Origin: Nocardioides conyzicola
GTDB taxonomy: Bacteria > Actinomycetota > Actinomycetes > Propionibacteriales > Nocardioidaceae
Length of the DNA stretch: 64,000 nucleotides
Direction of reading: 5' to 3'
NCBI RefSeq assembly: GCF_039543825.1
Contig: NZ_BAABKM010000002.1
Coordinates: 2,760,133 to 2,824,132 of the forward strand
In this document: one piece after another, positions 61,575-64,000 of the stretch
How positions within the stretch are numbered: position 1 is the stretch's first letter
Layout of the letters: each line of letters begins with the position of its first letter
Translations under genes and position numbers: made by a program
The notes under the pieces: model-generated
The model's database searches: none
Told to the model about the DNA's origin: nothing
Seen by the model: only the letters and a program-made list of their open reading frames with translations

Positions 61575-64000
61575 CAGTACTGCCCTCTTCCCTGACGGTG
61601 GCCACGTCGCTCGAGCTCCTCGATCACGCGGCGCTCGATGCGCTCGACGACCTTGTCGACGAGGCTGTCGGTCACGCCGTCGGACAGGAAGTCGGGGTTG
61701 CCGGAGGTCGCCGGCGAGTGGTCGGACTGGGTGATCGTCCGGCGGATCTGCAGGTCCCCCGATGCCCCGGACTGGGATGGCACAGGCATGGAGGAACCTC
61801 CTGGGTCGGTGTAGCGGCGGACGAGCGGGGCGTCCGGGGTGGCGAACAGGTGGGCGGTCGCGTCGACCAGCGAGCTGCCGGGCGCTGTGTTGCTCCGGCG
61901 TACGGGCGAGCTGCTGGGGGCGCGCACCGGCAGGTTGCCGGTGCGGGCGACCTCCGGGACCGGAGGGGGCGGCGGCTGCGAGGGCGCGACGCTGATGCGC
62001 GGCGGCGCGACGGTCATCCGGCGCAGGTCGGGTGCGGCGCGGCGTCCGCTCGGGGCCGACGCGGCGCCCGGGGGTCCCGCGGGGAAGCTCGTGGTCGGAG
62101 CGGCGCCGGGCGCCGTGCCGGCCGGAGCGGGGGAGTCGCTCCAGGGCTGCCAGGTGCGCCGCACGGGAGCGCTCGGGCTGGCGGCCCGGGCGGCCCCCGA
62201 GAAGCGTGGTGCGTCCGGGGCGCCGCCCCCGGCAGCAGCGCGGCCCGTGGCGAACCCGGCCGCGAAGCCGACCGGCGGAGCGGAGGCGCGAGCGGTGGCC
62301 GCGGTGGTCCCGACGCCTGCGGCGGTCCTCGTGGTGGCGGGTGCGCCGGCGCCGGCTGCCGCGGCGGCGGGGGTCGTCAGCGACATCGGCGCGGCGGACG
62401 CCCCCGCGGGAGCGCCGAAGCTGCGGACCACGCCCGCGGGAGTGATCGTCCGCCGCCAGAGCCGGGACTCGCCGCCGACCGCGGCCACCGGCGCGGCCAC
62501 GGGGCTGCCCGCCGGGCGGATCGTCTGCGAGGCGCCGAAGCCGGTCGCCAGCGTGCGGTTGGCGTCGGTGCCGTGTGCCGTCGCCCGCCGGATCGTCATC
62601 AGCTCCGGCATGCCGACCGCCACCCCGGCCATCCAGGGGCTGGCCACGTGCGCGCCGACCCGGCTCGCCGGGAAGGTCGAGCGGCGTACGGCGGCCGCAG
62701 GCGTGGCTGCTGCGGCTGCGGCTGCGGCTGCGGTTGTGGCCGGTGTGCCTGTGGGTGCTCCAGGAGCGGCGACCGGACGCGCAGCCGTGCTCGCTGCCGT
62801 GCTCGCTGCCGGGGAAGCGGCAGCGGCCGGAGCCGTCGTCGGTGCTGCCGGGGAGGTCGGGGAGGACGGTGATGCGGTGGCGATCCCTGCGGCCGGGGTG
62901 CGGGCTGCCGGGGTGCCTGGAGACGGCGTGGTGGCTGCCGGTGCTCCGGGCGCGGCGCCTGGTGCCGGTGCGGAAGCCGCCGGAAGGCGACGGACGGTGG
63001 CCGCGGAGGCGGGAGCGGCCGGGGTCGAGGCGCCGGGCTCGGCCGCCAGGCGCACGACCGGGGCCGGGACCGACGTACGGACGTCGGTGGCGGGCCGGAC
63101 CTCGGTCGCCCGACGCCACAGTCGCGGGAGCCCGCGTGGGGTGCTGGGCGCAGCCGCTGCGGTGCCGGGATCGGCGGAGGACGACCCGGCCGCAGGCCCA
63201 GCAGGCGACGAGGCAGACGATGAGACAGGCGAGCCAGCGGCAGTCGCCGCGGTCGCCGCGGCCGGATCGTGCTGCCCGGAGTCGGTGGACGTCACCGGTG
63301 TAGGGCCGACTGCCGAGGGCAGACGGCGTACGACGGGCTCGGCGGCTCGGGCTGCGGGGGCCGAGGGGGCTGTGCCCGCCGGTGTCGCGGCGTCCGGGCT
63401 CGTGGCGGCCGGCGCAGCACGGGGCGTCGTGGCGGAGGGAGTCGTGGAGGTCTGCATCGTGCCGGGCGCCGCGCTCGCCTGGCCGGGAGACGTCGACGCA
63501 GAGCGCGTCGTCGTACCCGGTGCGGCGGTGGTCCCGGGACCGGTCGAGCGGCTGACCGTCCCGGTGGCCGTCGGACTGGTCGCGCGGGCGATGCTGGCCA
63601 GGCCGGCCTGCTCGCGGGCGCCGGCGGCCTGACGCATCACGAGGCTCCCGGCCGACCAGGCGTGCCGACGGATCGTGGCGGGCGCGTCGGCGCCACCCGC
63701 GATCAGCGCGGGCCCGGCGGCGGTGACGGTCGTGCTGCCGCGCACCGCGGTCTCGAGCCCCGTGGTGGGGCCGGAGCCGGGCCCGGCCGTCGAGCCGGCG
63801 GTCGCGCCGACCGGGCGAGCCCGGTCGGGGGTCGCCAGCCGACTGACGATGCTCGCCAGTCCCACGATGGGGGCGGAGGGGGGCGCCGTGGCGGCGGACG
63901 GGACCGAAGCCGGGTGGCCGCTGTGGCCGATCGGGGTGCGGCGTACCAGGCCCGCGAACCGTGACTGCTGCGAGCGCAGCTGCCACGACGGCCGGGCCAC
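61574..64000 (-). CDS. Ala/Pro-rich disordered protein with repeated RR motifs, eCIS operon (incomplete at the window edge)
   Basis: At least 808 residues; the codon at the edge is GTG (64000-63998) but the frame may continue further. The bulk is Ala, Pro, Thr and Ser with long low-complexity runs and no globular region. A short motif, hydrophobic residue then Arg-Arg, recurs at least 13 times (for example LVRRTP, LWRRAT, TVRRLP, PVRRSN, QIRRTI). The last 40 residues form an amphipathic charged helix (DSLVDKVVERIERRVIEELE). No Cys. It sits between the missing tube/sheath genes and the LysM gene, as an unannotated component often seen in such operons. Function unknown; see findings. Confidence 0.75.
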   Translation of the reverse strand: MARPSWQLRSQQSRFAGLVRRTPIGHSGHPASVPSAATAPPSAPIVGLASIVSRLATPDRARPVGATAGSTAGPGSGPTTGLETAVRGSTTVTAAGPALIAGGADAPATIRRHAWSAGSLVMRQAAGAREQAGLASIARATSPTATGTVSRSTGPGTTAAPGTTTRSASTSPGQASAAPGTMQTSTTPSATTPRAAPAATSPDAATPAGTAPSAPAARAAEPVVRRLPSAVGPTPVTSTDSGQHDPAAATAATAAGSPVSSSASSPAGPAAGSSSADPGTAAAAPSTPRGLPRLWRRATEVRPATDVRTSVPAPVVRLAAEPGASTPAAPASAATVRRLPAASAPAPGAAPGAPAATTPSPGTPAARTPAAGIATASPSSPTSPAAPTTAPAAAASPAASTAASTAARPVAAPGAPTGTPATTAAAAAAAAATPAAAVRRSTFPASRVGAHVASPWMAGVAVGMPELMTIRRATAHGTDANRTLATGFGASQTIRPAGSPVAAPVAAVGGESRLWRRTITPAGVVRSFGAPAGASAAPMSLTTPAAAAAGAGAPATTRTAAGVGTTAATARASAPPVGFAAGFATGRAAAGGGAPDAPRFSGAARAASPSAPVRRTWQPWSDSPAPAGTAPGAAPTTSFPAGPPGAASAPSGRRAAPDLRRMTVAPPRISVAPSQPPPPPVPEVARTGNLPVRAPSSSPVRRSNTAPGSSLVDATAHLFATPDAPLVRRYTDPGGSSMPVPSQSGASGDLQIRRTITQSDHSPATSGNPDFLSDGVTDSLVDKVVERIERRVIEELERRGHRQGRGQY

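Noticed and set aside
61574..64000. Disordered eCIS protein as a shadow frame
   Set aside because: The antisense frame is also open, but this strand is continuous with the operon, has a TGATG overlap with the LysM gene, and ends in a well-formed amphipathic helix.
55569..64000. Prophage or R-type pyocin remnant
   Set aside because: No integrase, terminase, capsid, holin or lysin genes are visible, and the LysM-VgrG-gp25-J order fits eCIS better; the missing right side leaves some doubt.

Overview
The window is about 64 kb of very GC-rich DNA. Codons end almost always in G or C, and genes are packed with ATGA/GTGA overlaps. A mycothiol conjugate amidase, a DUF4307 protein, a DUF222/HNH protein and GAF-ANTAR regulators point to an actinobacterium. 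The overall style (frequent GTAC words, leaderless starts) suggests Nocardioidaceae, but that is inference. I see no tRNA, rRNA, CRISPR array, insertion sequence or prophage integrase. No stretch over about 300 bases lacks a gene; the longest gap (52819-53083) holds a large inverted-repeat element.

Layout. 1-3101: end of a MoxR-type AAA+ ATPase, an OsmC-like protein and a von Willebrand (VWA) protein in one coupled operon. 3127-6051: small zinc-ribbon and DUF2695 genes, a BtuF-like binding protein and two tandem exported paralogues. 6143-9093: coupled run of TauE/SafE permease, YigZ, a small flavin-type protein, a VOC protein and DinB. 9090-15794: AarF kinase, YciI, a divergent TetR/MFS efflux pair, MsrA and a secreted PHB-depolymerase-like esterase. 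15846-21873: core housekeeping block (metB, AI-2E permease, ilvA, greA, DUF4307, mca). 21876-24344: large secreted Ig-repeat protein. 24495-36437: complete L-arabinose-type locus with LacI regulator, aldose epimerase, binding protein, ATPase, two permeases, a second LacI, then araB-araD-araA; three LacI-type operators are visible. 36463-40703: hemolysin-III-like protein, two GAF-ANTAR regulators and a thiolase-like protein. 41239-47397: PPK2 and a PLD-like enzyme, then two PAP2 phosphatases, DUF1206 and a diacylglycerol-kinase-like protein, a cluster around lipid and polyphosphate chemistry. 47464-52818: RibD-like reductase, thioredoxin-fold DUF255 protein, aldehyde dehydrogenase and DUF222/HNH protein. 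53084-55527: flavin monooxygenase plus serine hydrolase behind a KstR-like operator.

The most interesting part is the right end, 55569-64000 on the minus strand: one tightly coupled operon encoding the baseplate half of an extracellular-type contractile injection system (eCIS, phage-tail-like). It contains a LysM tube-cap protein, VgrG-like spike, gp25-like wedge, baseplate J-like wedge and tail protein I. Flanking these are two unusual proteins: an approximately 800-residue Ala/Pro-rich disordered protein with at least 13 copies of a hydrophobic-Arg-Arg motif, and a double zinc-ribbon protein with a C-terminal membrane anchor. Sheath, tube, tape-measure and ATPase genes would lie beyond the right edge.
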